From a virus, in the IMG/VR virus record IMGVR_UViG_3300025117_000028, positions 124,001-188,000 of that record: DNA of 64,000 bases; one strand, written 5' to 3'. Below, in pieces: positions 47,413 through 56,648 of the stretch; position 1 is the stretch's first letter; every line of letters starts with the position of its first letter. The notes beneath the pieces were generated by a model. The model had not been told where the DNA came from and searched no databases. It was given only the letters and a program-made list of their open reading frames with translations. Made by a program: the position numbers and the translations under genes.

Positions 47413-47443
47413 ATTTACAATTGAACAACACTTAAGTAAACAT

Positions 47444-48085
47444 ATGACAACAGAACTTGCGAATTCTACAAATCTTGAAGGGACAATAACTGCTTCAACT
47501 TTTACCAATAGTCCCCTCTGGACAGTATATGAGCATCCTCAGACAACAGCAGCAGAAGGTTATACAATAACTGGAACAACAGAGGACTATTCCCAAACTT
47601 ATATAACAGGAGATCTCGTAATAGCTGCAGGCGACACTAACGCGATGAGCGCAGCAAGAATGCAATATATTTATATTGATGGTACTAATAGTGGAATCGG
47701 TGCAGAAAGATATCCTTTTATTTATCAAGATGTGAATGGCGTCGAAACAGTTAACCTTAGAAGTTTCAATGCTACAAATTACTTAGCGAGGATGACAGAA
47801 AAAGAAACTGAAGTATTACTTGCCACTATGCCTGCAAAAATGCGTATTGCCTATTTTGAGATTAAGAAACATTTAATCGCTGGAGTATTAGTAGTAGAAC
47901 GAAAATATACAGATCTTCTCTTTGCTTTACTAGGTTTGATTGGGTTTGTTCAAAACTTCAATAATATTGGTTACGAGAAGCAGCACTTGTTTTCTATTGT
48001 TACGGGGCTAGTTACTACCGACGAAACATTTGTGAAAACCTTATATAAAATTGCTTTCAATGAAATAGAAGAGGAAATATTATGA
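47444..48085 (+). CDS. Unknown protein, first gene of the rightward module
   Basis: 213 residues. The first 110 are Thr/Ala/Tyr-rich and beta-like, as in virion or adhesin parts; the rest is helical (YFEIKKHLIAGVLVVERKYT). Directly behind the TATAAT promoter; ends overlapping the next gene by four bases. No family recognised. Confidence 0.6.
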   Translation: MTTELANSTNLEGTITASTFTNSPLWTVYEHPQTTAAEGYTITGTTEDYSQTYITGDLVIAAGDTNAMSAARMQYIYIDGTNSGIGAERYPFIYQDVNGVETVNLRSFNATNYLARMTEKETEVLLATMPAKMRIAYFEIKKHLIAGVLVVERKYTDLLFALLGLIGFVQNFNNIGYEKQHLFSIVTGLVTTDETFVKTLYKIAFNEIEEEIL

Positions 48086-48534
48086 TGTTATATTTATCCA
48101 TGTCGATGGGAGGTTTTGCTGAACCTCATCCTTTTGTTGAGTTTATTGAATCTGCTTTTCAGAGAGATTGTGCGATTTATAATCCTCGTTTAACATTAAA
48201 AGAAAATTGCACTCGATCTGTGTTGTTTGCTAATGTCATGAAAGATTCTCCTTTTATTGAACAAGAAACTCTCTATCCTAAAGATACTAGTCTGATCCAG
48301 GAATATCAACAGCATCTTATAGATCTATCAAATGTCTTTATTGTCGAACTAGATAGGATGTCTCAAGGATCTAAATACCTAGAAATCGCATATGCTAGGT
48401 CTAAAGATATTCCTATCGTTGGGATACTAGATACCATGACTATTACACCTTGGGTTTGGAATTCAGTCGGTTATGTATGTAAATTACAAAACGCACCGAA
48501 GCTCATTCAACTAATTCTTAATGACATGTTATAA
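48082..48534 (+). CDS. Nucleoside 2-deoxyribosyltransferase-like (SLOG-related) protein
   Basis: 150 residues. FIVELDRMSQGSKYLEIAYA, then KDIPIVGIL, is the conserved D/E-x-x-S-x-G-x-x-x-E-x-x-x-A segment of the NDT family, where the Glu is the nucleophile. It may cleave nucleosides or nucleotide signals. Coupled to the first gene. Confidence 0.65.
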   Translation: MMLYLSMSMGGFAEPHPFVEFIESAFQRDCAIYNPRLTLKENCTRSVLFANVMKDSPFIEQETLYPKDTSLIQEYQQHLIDLSNVFIVELDRMSQGSKYLEIAYARSKDIPIVGILDTMTITPWVWNSVGYVCKLQNAPKLIQLILNDML

Positions 48535-48557
48535 TAAAAAGAAAAACAGAGGTTTGT

Positions 48558-48920
48558 ATGCGATTTTATGAGTTTTTCCGAGATAGAAGAGAACAGATAG
48601 AACCTGTATTAAAAGACTTTGCAGAATTAGTGGGGATGGATACTGGTAATCTTTCTAAACTAGAGAGAGGATTAATTGACCCTCCTAAGTGGCCTAATGT
48701 TTTAAATAGACATGCCGAAGCTCTCCAGTTAAGACCTTTAACTCCAGAATGGTATTTATTCTTTGATTTAGCCTATGCAGAAAATGGGCGCATACCATCT
48801 GATTGTTTATCAGAAGAAATATTTGATTGGTTGCCCACTCTTTTTTGTTTATTCCGTGGTCATAAAGTAGAAGATGAGAAATATAAAGAATTCGTAAAAT
48901 TTCTAGGCCGGAATCAATGA
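48558..48920 (+). CDS. XRE-family helix-turn-helix regulator
   Basis: 120 residues. DFAELVGMDTGNLSKLERGL is the recognition HTH, followed by PPKWPNVLNRHAEALQL as in Cro-type proteins; the C-terminal 60 residues are extra. AGAGG before the ATG. It may control the rightward promoter. Confidence 0.75.
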   Translation: MRFYEFFRDRREQIEPVLKDFAELVGMDTGNLSKLERGLIDPPKWPNVLNRHAEALQLRPLTPEWYLFFDLAYAENGRIPSDCLSEEIFDWLPTLFCLFRGHKVEDEKYKEFVKFLGRNQ

Positions 48921-48921
48921 A

Positions 48922-49614
48922 ATGGGATTTGAGAATGGCTATCAAGATGGAGATTCTGTAACTCTCAAACTTTTATACGAACATCAATATACTCTCTGCA
49001 AGTTTAAGACTCTAGAATTCACTGAAGATGATAATATCTGTATTGGGATCGGACGCCCTACCGGAGTTAGTTTTGGGTTTCTCACAACAATTATGCCCGA
49101 AAAAAATCATTCATCTTATTTAGATGAAACGTATAGTGTTGTAATAGTAAAACAAGTCGGCGAAGACACTCTCTATAAGATTGCTTCAGAAATTTTAATT
49201 TCTGATCCTAATGGAGACCCCATCCGATTAAGAGACTTTACTTCTATCGGAGAAATAATGTTTCTTGGAAAATGTTTTTCTCCTTGGCTTCCTTATAATT
49301 GCGTATCTCCCGTTTGGTCTTGGAACGGTCAAGAAGTTGGGCAAGTGAAAAGTTTAACATTATTATTTAAATCTTTTCAACTTAATGCTAAAAGCATCTC
49401 TGGGTTTATGACTGTTAAAGATTATAATTTCGGCAATTTTGTCTGTATTGGAGATATAGATATCAAATACTCAATGGATTTTGGATATTTGCATTTAGAG
49501 AATGTAGTTTTAAGAAAAATAGATACAGATGAACAAATTGTCTATTCTAGACAGATCCAAAAAAATGAAACTTATAATTTTACAGCTAACCTATTATTGG
49601 CAGAAAGTGAATAA
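48922..49614 (+). CDS. Unknown protein
   Basis: 230 residues, beta-rich with repeated aromatic strands (FGFLTTIMPEKN, LTLLFKSFQLNAKSISGFMT). It begins one base after the regulator gene. Unknown. Confidence 0.55.
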   Translation: MGFENGYQDGDSVTLKLLYEHQYTLCKFKTLEFTEDDNICIGIGRPTGVSFGFLTTIMPEKNHSSYLDETYSVVIVKQVGEDTLYKIASEILISDPNGDPIRLRDFTSIGEIMFLGKCFSPWLPYNCVSPVWSWNGQEVGQVKSLTLLFKSFQLNAKSISGFMTVKDYNFGNFVCIGDIDIKYSMDFGYLHLENVVLRKIDTDEQIVYSRQIQKNETYNFTANLLLAESE

Positions 49615-49926
49615 ATGGAAGATCTACATTATATAGAATATTTAAGAAAAAAGTTAGAAGGACAAACTCCTAAAGACTTATTAGAAGAATTAATACTAAA
49701 ACAACCTCATAGTGAAAGATTCAGTACTTTGTACAAGGGAAACAAAAAATGCCAACTTGTAAAAGTAGTATATAATCATTACTCTATGATGGATATTGGC
49801 GCATCTGTATATTTTACGTGGTTAGACGAGAAATATAAAGGATATACCTGTAAAGATCTATTCAAAGAACTAACAAAAGACAGAGAAGAATATCAAGAAT
49901 TATATAGGTTATTATGTCAGAATTAA
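49615..49926 (+). CDS. Unknown helical protein
   Basis: 103 residues; DLLEELILKQPHSERFSTLY, CKDLFKELTKDREEYQELYR. Overlaps the next gene by 13 bases. Possibly related to packaging because of its position. Confidence 0.5.
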   Translation: MEDLHYIEYLRKKLEGQTPKDLLEELILKQPHSERFSTLYKGNKKCQLVKVVYNHYSMMDIGASVYFTWLDEKYKGYTCKDLFKELTKDREEYQELYRLLCQN

Positions 49927-50705
49927 ATGAAGAGACTTTTGGAGTAAATGCTTTAGTAACAACTACTGAAGATCCTCATCCTCATTCTCCAGAATACTAT
50001 CAAGCAATAAAAGAAATAGAAGCGGGCAAATATGCCGATATAAGTCTTACTAAAGAAGAAGTAAGAAGAATAAAGGTTTCTATAGCAAGAATGTCCACAG
50101 GAGTATTTGCTTCTTTACCTCTTACTTGTCTAGGCGAAAAATGTCCACATGTATCTGATTGCCCCCTTTATGAGATAAATAAACTCCCTATAGGAAGAAA
50201 ATGCCTCATAGAACTAAACATGATAGAAGACTTCTATAAGAGATATATAATCGAATTTGATATTCAACCAGGAGAATTCGCGCAATTATCTTTAATAGAT
50301 GATTTAGTAACCATAGATATTCTCTTAAAGAGAGCTTATAACTCCTTAGGAAATCCTGATATGCGTCAAGCTCAATTCCGACATCTAGGATTAGAAGATC
50401 ACGAAATTCCCATTAGAGAGTTCCAAGATGGAACTATCATGACAACTATGGAAACAGAGATAGGAAGAACCTATGAATTAGCCACTCATCCTTTATTATC
50501 TCTTATTGATAAACTGACCAATAAGAAACAAAAGATTTTGAGTAGTCTTGTAGGGACTCCACAAGAAAAGTACAAGCGCGATGCAGCCTTAAAACAGAAG
50601 AAAGATAGTGATGCTTCTAAGAATATGACTGCAATGAGAGAATCACTTAATAAGATATTGGAATCAAAACAAATAGATGCTGTTTCCTCAACTTATACAG
50701 AATAA
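49914..50705 (+). CDS. Probable small terminase subunit with Cys cluster
   Basis: 263 residues. CLGEKCPHVSDCPLYEINKL supplies four Cys in a zinc- or Fe-S-type cluster (fourth at GRKC), found in small terminase-like proteins of some large phages. The C-terminus is basic and helical. Position three genes before the large terminase supports the call, which is otherwise weak. Confidence 0.5.
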   Translation: MSELNEETFGVNALVTTTEDPHPHSPEYYQAIKEIEAGKYADISLTKEEVRRIKVSIARMSTGVFASLPLTCLGEKCPHVSDCPLYEINKLPIGRKCLIELNMIEDFYKRYIIEFDIQPGEFAQLSLIDDLVTIDILLKRAYNSLGNPDMRQAQFRHLGLEDHEIPIREFQDGTIMTTMETEIGRTYELATHPLLSLIDKLTNKKQKILSSLVGTPQEKYKRDAALKQKKDSDASKNMTAMRESLNKILESKQIDAVSSTYTE

Positions 50706-51594
50706 GCTCTATCAACATGAGCGGGATCAAAGAGACTATTATCCTATTAGAGCAACCGAAAGATTTGGTGCATCTTCGATTGGATATAGTCTTGGAGCTA
50801 TTCGAGGGCAATTAAGTGGTGGTGGTTCTTATGCTAGTGCGTTTTCACGCCAAGGACAAGGTCAACAGGATGAACCTTTGTCTGAAGCCGCCTTAGGAAC
50901 GACACTCCATAGGTTTTATGAAGGTTTATTCCTAAAACAAGGTACTGCTCAAAGTGTCGAAGATTTCTCATATTACTATGAAGGTGGGATCGTCGGAACT
51001 TCAGACTACCAAACTAAAGCAGGTATTTTAGGAGACGTAAAATCTCTTAATGCCGGTAGTATGGAAAATTTGTTTCGGTATGGTCCTTCTAAGTCAGGTA
51101 TCGCGCAAACAAATTATTATGCTGGAAGAATGGGATATCCTAATACGCAGCTTATGTATACTTTGCAAGATAATCCTGCCGTTAGAATTGGCATTAATAC
51201 TAAGTTCGATCCAGAACTTTATAAAAAATCTGTAGAGAAAGTACAGAGAGCAAGAGAGCAAGTTGAGACAGAGCAAGACCTATATGGGGTTAAGAAATAT
51301 AGTCCCGGTAGAATGTCAGTCAAACAGTTGACAGAAACTTCTAGAGAAGAAACATATACTGCTCAAGCTAATTTAGAAGATCAGGCGTATCTATATTTTC
51401 ATCAATTTCAAAATACAAGAATGCAAAGACGATTAAAACAATCTGGTATGCAAATATCACAAGAAGAGTTGGTCGCCAGGCAAGTTCAAAGTTGGTATAA
51501 TGAAGAGATAGGGAATACAGCAGGGTTACCAATAGCATTATGGGAAAATCGCAACAAATTCCAACCAAATTCTTCTTTTTCTTTAAGCGAGTAA
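50677..51594 (+). CDS. PD-(D/E)XK-like nuclease
   Basis: 305 residues. LGTTLHRFYEGLF (helix with His and Glu), GGIVGTSDYQTKAGILGDVK (Asp, then D-x-K) and QTNYYAGRMG (Q-x-x-x-Y) follow the Cas4/RecB-type nuclease order. The start overlaps the preceding gene and has no good ribosome binding site, so its exact place is uncertain. A role in DNA end processing or packaging is likely. Confidence 0.6.
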   Translation: MLFPQLIQNKLYQHERDQRDYYPIRATERFGASSIGYSLGAIRGQLSGGGSYASAFSRQGQGQQDEPLSEAALGTTLHRFYEGLFLKQGTAQSVEDFSYYYEGGIVGTSDYQTKAGILGDVKSLNAGSMENLFRYGPSKSGIAQTNYYAGRMGYPNTQLMYTLQDNPAVRIGINTKFDPELYKKSVEKVQRAREQVETEQDLYGVKKYSPGRMSVKQLTETSREETYTAQANLEDQAYLYFHQFQNTRMQRRLKQSGMQISQEELVARQVQSWYNEEIGNTAGLPIALWENRNKFQPNSSFSLSE

Positions 51595-51595
51595 T

Positions 51596-52222
51596 ATGAG
51601 TCAACAGTCAAGATTCGCAAAAGCTATTAGTGACTTCAAGTTAAATATGCAGATAGAAGTTGCTACTGCTGGTCTTCCTATCTTTGGTGGAGAAAACACT
51701 TTAGATAGTGTTAATATGGTTCTTGGTGGTTCTGCCGGTTATTATGCCGCAACAGGAGTCACTACACTTGGTGGAGCCACTATAGGTCGTGCATTTCCTA
51801 AATGGAGTGAGAAAACTCCAGGTTTTAATGGGAAGAGTGCTATGACAAACTTCAAAGAAGGAGTAGAGTCTTTCAAAGAAGTTCAAGGTCATGGCTTTAA
51901 AACTCCTGAAACTTGGAAGGCTATTAGACAAGGATCGAAAAGCTTTGCTAAAGGAGGATTAAGATCTCTTGGTTTTGGTGTTGCAAAAGCATTTAAATAT
52001 GGACTACCATTCCTTGGATGGTATGCTGGATATAGTGGGTTGAGCTATGGATTTGATTTAATAAATAAGTCTACTGGTGTTAAAATGTCTAAAACCGGTG
52101 GTAGTATGGAAACACTAAGAACTCAAGGTGAGTTTATTAGAAATATGCAAAAAAGTCAGGGTCTTTTCGCTATTAACTCTTTGATGGGAAGAGAAGCTGA
52201 ATTTTATCATGGAGGAATGTAA
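51596..52222 (+). CDS. Glycine-rich structural or membrane-active protein
   Basis: 208 residues with hydrophobic, Gly-rich segments (ggsAGYYAATGVTTLGGATI at about 43-62; YGLPFLGWYAGYSGLSYG near 143-160) that may insert in membranes. Shares one base with the next gene. Unknown virion role. Confidence 0.55.
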   Translation: MSQQSRFAKAISDFKLNMQIEVATAGLPIFGGENTLDSVNMVLGGSAGYYAATGVTTLGGATIGRAFPKWSEKTPGFNGKSAMTNFKEGVESFKEVQGHGFKTPETWKAIRQGSKSFAKGGLRSLGFGVAKAFKYGLPFLGWYAGYSGLSYGFDLINKSTGVKMSKTGGSMETLRTQGEFIRNMQKSQGLFAINSLMGREAEFYHGGM

Positions 52223-53220
52223 TGGCTTGGTATAATACAGCTTGGAATGCTGCTCAAGAGATCGCAGTAGGTCCAATAGGCAAAGGTATGGCTATTGGAG
52301 CAGGCGTAGGAGCCGTTGGTGGTGCTACCTACTCCTTAGGTAGCGATAGGACATCATTCCTTGGAGGAGCCTTTAAAGGTGCTTTACTTGGCGCTGGACT
52401 AGGGTCTGGTCAAGCTACTAAAGGTATCATGGGTGGCGCTATTGCTGGTGGTATTTATGGTGGTATCAAAGACAACCAAACTATCCTAGGTGGGGCTGTC
52501 ATGGGTGGTGCGATTGGTGGAGGTATCCATGCTGGAGGCACACACTTAGGTTGGTGGAAAAAAAAGGCCGCTGCTGCTGGTACTCCTGCTGCTGAGTCCT
52601 TAGCAAGTAAGAACCAACGAGACATTAATCGGGAAATGGGTTCTGAGGTAATGACATCTACACCAGGAGATGTCGACTATAGAGGTTTATTTGATGAAGG
52701 CCTGCATGGTTTTCTTGCTGACAAAAAGCGTCTTGCTGCCGAGCGTGCTGCTGCGGCTGCCGCTCCCGCTCCTTCTGCAGTCGCTTCTCCTGCTCCTGTT
52801 ATTCCAACTGCTTCTAGTGTAGCAAATACAATTCAGGCAATTAAAGAAACTTCTACGGGAGTTTGGGGAGTTGCAGAGAGTCAAGAACTTATAGATTCGT
52901 CAACAAAGAGACTTAAAGATAAATATAGTAGTATGCTCAATAAAACATTACCTCCTGAGTTTGAAACAAGAAAGAATACTATTTTATCTCATATGCAACA
53001 GTCATTTTTGCCGACATATACAGAAGATCAAATAAACAAAGGCGTTGGAGATCTTGAGAGAGATTTATTTGATCTCTTTAAAGATGTAAGTGGGTTGAAA
53101 GCTGCCAAAGAAGCAACTAAAGTGGCTACAAAGTCATTAAAGGAGGGAAATTTAACAAATAGTCCATCTCTTAAAAAACAGCGTAAGAATAAACAACCAA
53201 AAAAGAATCAACGTAGATGA
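52222..53220 (+). CDS. Glycine-zipper protein, probable virion component
   Basis: 332 residues. Residues 15-110 contain repeated GxxxG patterns (MAIGAGVGAVGGATYSLG, GALLGAGLGSG) typical of glycine-zipper membrane segments, followed by an Ala/Pro-rich linker and a Lys-rich C-terminus. Next to the large terminase; may be an internal head or ejection protein. Confidence 0.6.
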   Translation: MAWYNTAWNAAQEIAVGPIGKGMAIGAGVGAVGGATYSLGSDRTSFLGGAFKGALLGAGLGSGQATKGIMGGAIAGGIYGGIKDNQTILGGAVMGGAIGGGIHAGGTHLGWWKKKAAAAGTPAAESLASKNQRDINREMGSEVMTSTPGDVDYRGLFDEGLHGFLADKKRLAAERAAAAAAPAPSAVASPAPVIPTASSVANTIQAIKETSTGVWGVAESQELIDSSTKRLKDKYSSMLNKTLPPEFETRKNTILSHMQQSFLPTYTEDQINKGVGDLERDLFDLFKDVSGLKAAKEATKVATKSLKEGNLTNSPSLKKQRKNKQPKKNQRR

Positions 53221-55181
53221 AAATAAAAGACGAGTTTCTTCACCCATATTGTAAACAGTGTCGCAAGGAGCGAATAGTTCAAGAAACTGTCGTTCTAGAA
53301 GGCAAGGTTATACATAAAAAAGGAGACTTTGTTATCGACTGTAGTGGCATACCCAAAGATGGGTATGTACTATTTGACGGAAAAATAATCTCTGAAGACG
53401 ATTTAAAAAAAGTTGGACAATTCTCTGAAGACCATATAGATTTAATAAAACAAATTGGCAACCCTGCTCATTGGGCTTACAGAAATATCATTAGACCAGA
53501 TAAGACTCCTTGGGAATCACGAGTGGCTCAAAAAGGAACTGCTTGTGCTGGACTTAAATATCAAGAGATGATGCTCCGTTGTAATGCTAATCGTATAGTG
53601 TGTAGACTAGGGCGGCGCAGTGGAAAAACGGATGTCCTTGCAATTAAAGCACTTTTTTATGCTTTCACCAATTCTCCCCGAGCAAGGAGAAAAGATAAGA
53701 GCAATGAATGGGCAAGAGGCTTAAGCGAAATAATGGTTTTGTGTCCATACAAAACGCAGGTAGATGAAGTTTTCAAACGAATCCGAGAATTTATAGAAAA
53801 TAGTTCTACTTTAATGAATTCTATTGCAAGAGATGTCAAAACTCCAATTCAAGAAATTGTATTTAGTAATGGATCTCGTATTAAAGGATTCTCTGCCGGA
53901 TCTAATAGTAATTCTGGTGCGGCATCTTCTCGTGGTCAAGACGTCCATTTCCTTATTATGGACGAAATGGATTATTTAAACCAAGAAGACGTAGATGCTA
54001 TTAACCCTGTATTAGGTACTGTTAAAGATGGTTGTCTACTAGGAAGTTCAACTCCCTCGGGCGCGCGTGGGATTCTTTATAACAAATCTAATGATCCTAC
54101 TTATAAAGAGTTTCATTTTCCTTCTCATGTTAGCGATACATGGACGCCACAATTAGATCAAGAACATAGAGTTCAATTAACAGAGAGCGCATATCAGAGA
54201 GAAATATTGGCACTTTTTGGAGAATTAGAAGCTGGTGTTTTTCAGCCTAAATATATTGAAAGCGCTCAGGCTCCGTATAATTATGCGACTTGTGTCCCTA
54301 ATAGAAATCTTTTCTACTTTATTGGTGGAGATTGGAACGACGAAAAAAATGGTTCTACTTTCACAGTTGTAGAATTTAATCCTTTTACTGCAAGTGCTAG
54401 AAAAGTACACGAATCTATCATCAGTAAAAAAGACTGGAACCAGTCTGCAGCAGTAAATGAAGTCATTAGGCTAAATACTTTCTGGAAACCAGAGTTTATA
54501 TACTTAGACGAAGGTTATGGAGCCTACCAAATAGAAATATTAAAAACTGTTGGTATTGCGGCCTCTAACAATCCAGAACAACACAATTTACAAACCGCAC
54601 GTTTAAAAGACATTATTAAAGCTTATAATTTTTCATCTACTATTGATGTCATAGATCCTTTAACAACAGAAAAGATTAAAAAGCGCGCCAAACCGTTTCT
54701 TATTGAAAATATAGTCCGTTTTTTTGAACAACAAAAATGTTTGATTTCAGATATCGATACAACTCTCATTAAACAAATGGGAAATTATATCATTAAACAC
54801 GTATCATCTACGGGACAACCTATTTATGCTTGTAGAGATGCCAACATAGGCGACCATAGTCTTGACTCTCTAGCCTTGGCTCTAGTTGGGATTACTCTTG
54901 AGAATAGTGACCTTTTGAATATTAGAGTTACGGATACGATGCAATACATGGAAGATCATAATCTATATAAAGACAGAGAAGCAACTGGTCAAGGACGCCC
55001 AGTAAAAGATGATATTTATAGTCGGCAATCTATAACAAATCAACCTAAAGAAAAACGGATTATTAATCATCCAGACGATTTTACAAAAGCTTCTGATGAA
55101 AAAGATGAACATGGCAATTTTATTCAGTCATATATTGTAAAAAAACGCAATCAACCTAAGACACGTAGAACTAATTGCTAA
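53217..55181 (+). CDS. terL: Terminase large subunit
   Basis: 654 residues. Walker A-like GRRSGKTD (about residue 135), Walker B LIMDEMDYL (about 244), coupling SST (GSSTPS) and, in the C-terminal RNase H-type nuclease, GGDWNDEKNG, FIYLDEGYG and GDHSLDSLALAL with acidic metal ligands. An N-terminal CKQCRKE pair is extra. It drives DNA packaging into proheads. Four-base overlap with the upstream gene. Confidence 0.9.
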   Translation: MKIKDEFLHPYCKQCRKERIVQETVVLEGKVIHKKGDFVIDCSGIPKDGYVLFDGKIISEDDLKKVGQFSEDHIDLIKQIGNPAHWAYRNIIRPDKTPWESRVAQKGTACAGLKYQEMMLRCNANRIVCRLGRRSGKTDVLAIKALFYAFTNSPRARRKDKSNEWARGLSEIMVLCPYKTQVDEVFKRIREFIENSSTLMNSIARDVKTPIQEIVFSNGSRIKGFSAGSNSNSGAASSRGQDVHFLIMDEMDYLNQEDVDAINPVLGTVKDGCLLGSSTPSGARGILYNKSNDPTYKEFHFPSHVSDTWTPQLDQEHRVQLTESAYQREILALFGELEAGVFQPKYIESAQAPYNYATCVPNRNLFYFIGGDWNDEKNGSTFTVVEFNPFTASARKVHESIISKKDWNQSAAVNEVIRLNTFWKPEFIYLDEGYGAYQIEILKTVGIAASNNPEQHNLQTARLKDIIKAYNFSSTIDVIDPLTTEKIKKRAKPFLIENIVRFFEQQKCLISDIDTTLIKQMGNYIIKHVSSTGQPIYACRDANIGDHSLDSLALALVGITLENSDLLNIRVTDTMQYMEDHNLYKDREATGQGRPVKDDIYSRQSITNQPKEKRIINHPDDFTKASDEKDEHGNFIQSYIVKKRNQPKTRRTNC

Positions 55182-55241
55182 TTCTTCTCAAATATAGTAA
55201 AATTAATACTAGTCAATAATCATCTTCTAAATGAGGATTTT

Positions 55242-55697
55242 ATGTTAAATATTTTCGAGCGAAATGTCGTTACTTCTGTTCTTCAAGAAAAAAGTGAAAA
55301 TGGAGATTTTGACAATCCTATCGTTTTCAATCCCAATGGAGACTATGGAGATAAAGTAGACAAACAACTTTATCTAACAAATGATGATGGTAATAAATAC
55401 TATGTTAATGTTTTTCTTTCTGCTATCCCTAAAGAATTAGCAAGCAAAGGAAATCCTAGCTATCCTCAAGCTCCTTTTAAAGTCAAGATCTTAGTTCAAG
55501 CAGGAGAACCTACGGAATTAGAATGGGATGCCGTAGAGCCAGGAAACATTGCTTCTGTTGGGTCTATTGGAGCGATCAGCGCACCAGATACTAGTGATCA
55601 TAGTTTTTGGGTGCGGCTTGAAACTCCGGCCAATCTAAGAATCGGAGAAAACCGTAATATACAACTTCAACTTTCATTTGAAGAGTTCAGTGCATGA
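55242..55697 (+). CDS. Unknown probable virion protein
   Basis: 151 residues, beta-rich (KYYVNVFLSAIPKEL, NIQLQLSFEEF). TGAGGATTTT before the ATG. Between terminase and portal, so likely structural. No family recognised. Confidence 0.55.
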   Translation: MLNIFERNVVTSVLQEKSENGDFDNPIVFNPNGDYGDKVDKQLYLTNDDGNKYYVNVFLSAIPKELASKGNPSYPQAPFKVKILVQAGEPTELEWDAVEPGNIASVGSIGAISAPDTSDHSFWVRLETPANLRIGENRNIQLQLSFEEFSA

Positions 55698-56155
55698 CAA
55701 CTAATAAATATATAGATGTTGTTATTATTTCTAGTCGAGGTTCTGCGGCAAAGCAGATATCCCAAGAGGATCGTTATAAACTAGAAAGGAATTTAGACTT
55801 TCAAATCAAACGTAGTGAAGTTTTAACAACTCAAACTATTCTTGATGAAAATACTATCAAAGAAGAAACGGGCGAAGATATTTTCAATCAAACAATAGAA
55901 ATGGGAGAAGAGGTTTTAAAAGATTTTGATATCATTCTTAGGGAAATGGAAGATCGCGGCAAAAATCTAACCTATGTGTTTGATGAAAATAAAAAACCAG
56001 ATCTTTCCGTAAGTGTTACTGCAGTATTTGGTTCGAATCTTAGAGATAGAATAACTTTTGAAATGTATAAGAAAGCTATTGAATTAAGACAAGAACTCGA
56101 TCTCCTTTTAGGACAACAACAAATGGATGGGAGTTTAACAGCTTATGCCAGTTGA
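55694..56155 (+). CDS. Unknown protein of the head module
   Basis: 153 residues, helical and charged, four-base overlap with the previous gene. Unknown. Confidence 0.55.
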   Translation: MTTNKYIDVVIISSRGSAAKQISQEDRYKLERNLDFQIKRSEVLTTQTILDENTIKEETGEDIFNQTIEMGEEVLKDFDIILREMEDRGKNLTYVFDENKKPDLSVSVTAVFGSNLRDRITFEMYKKAIELRQELDLLLGQQQMDGSLTAYAS

Positions 56156-56648
56156 TCCTTTAATTGCGGCTACTACAGCAGGTGAAGTTTCTAAAGATAG
56201 AGATAGTAAAACTTTAACTAAACTTAAAGCTGATACTGACTTTCTTAAAGAAATGATGAACCGAGGTGACTGTACCGAGTGTCATAAATCTTTAAACAAA
56301 AAGATAGAAGAGATTGAAAATAAATACGAAACTGCTTTTTTAAAGTTTAGTCTAGAAATTACAACCCAATTGCAGGCTATTATAGGAGCTTTAAATGCTG
56401 CTGTTCTAGTTCCTCCTGTTCCTTCAGATGGAGGTGCGGCAAAATTCGTAGCATTAGGTACTGCCTTGAAAACTGTTATAGGAAAAGTTAATTGGACAAA
56501 ACAATCTCAACCTGTTCTAGTCGAACCTCCAAAAACGAATCAAGATAAACTCTATACTAATGCTAAAACAGAAAATACAAAATCTAAAGCAGGACTTGTT
56601 GCAGTTGAAAATGCAACAGGTGGAAAAACTGAAGGTACAGTCGTATGA
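56145..56648 (+). CDS. Unknown protein with CxxC pair
   Basis: 167 residues. GDCTECHKSLNKKIEEIENK forms a Cys pair ahead of a helix, then an Ala/Pro/Val-rich part. Overlaps both neighbours. Probably a minor virion protein. Confidence 0.5.
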   Translation: MPVDPLIAATTAGEVSKDRDSKTLTKLKADTDFLKEMMNRGDCTECHKSLNKKIEEIENKYETAFLKFSLEITTQLQAIIGALNAAVLVPPVPSDGGAAKFVALGTALKTVIGKVNWTKQSQPVLVEPPKTNQDKLYTNAKTENTKSKAGLVAVENATGGKTEGTVV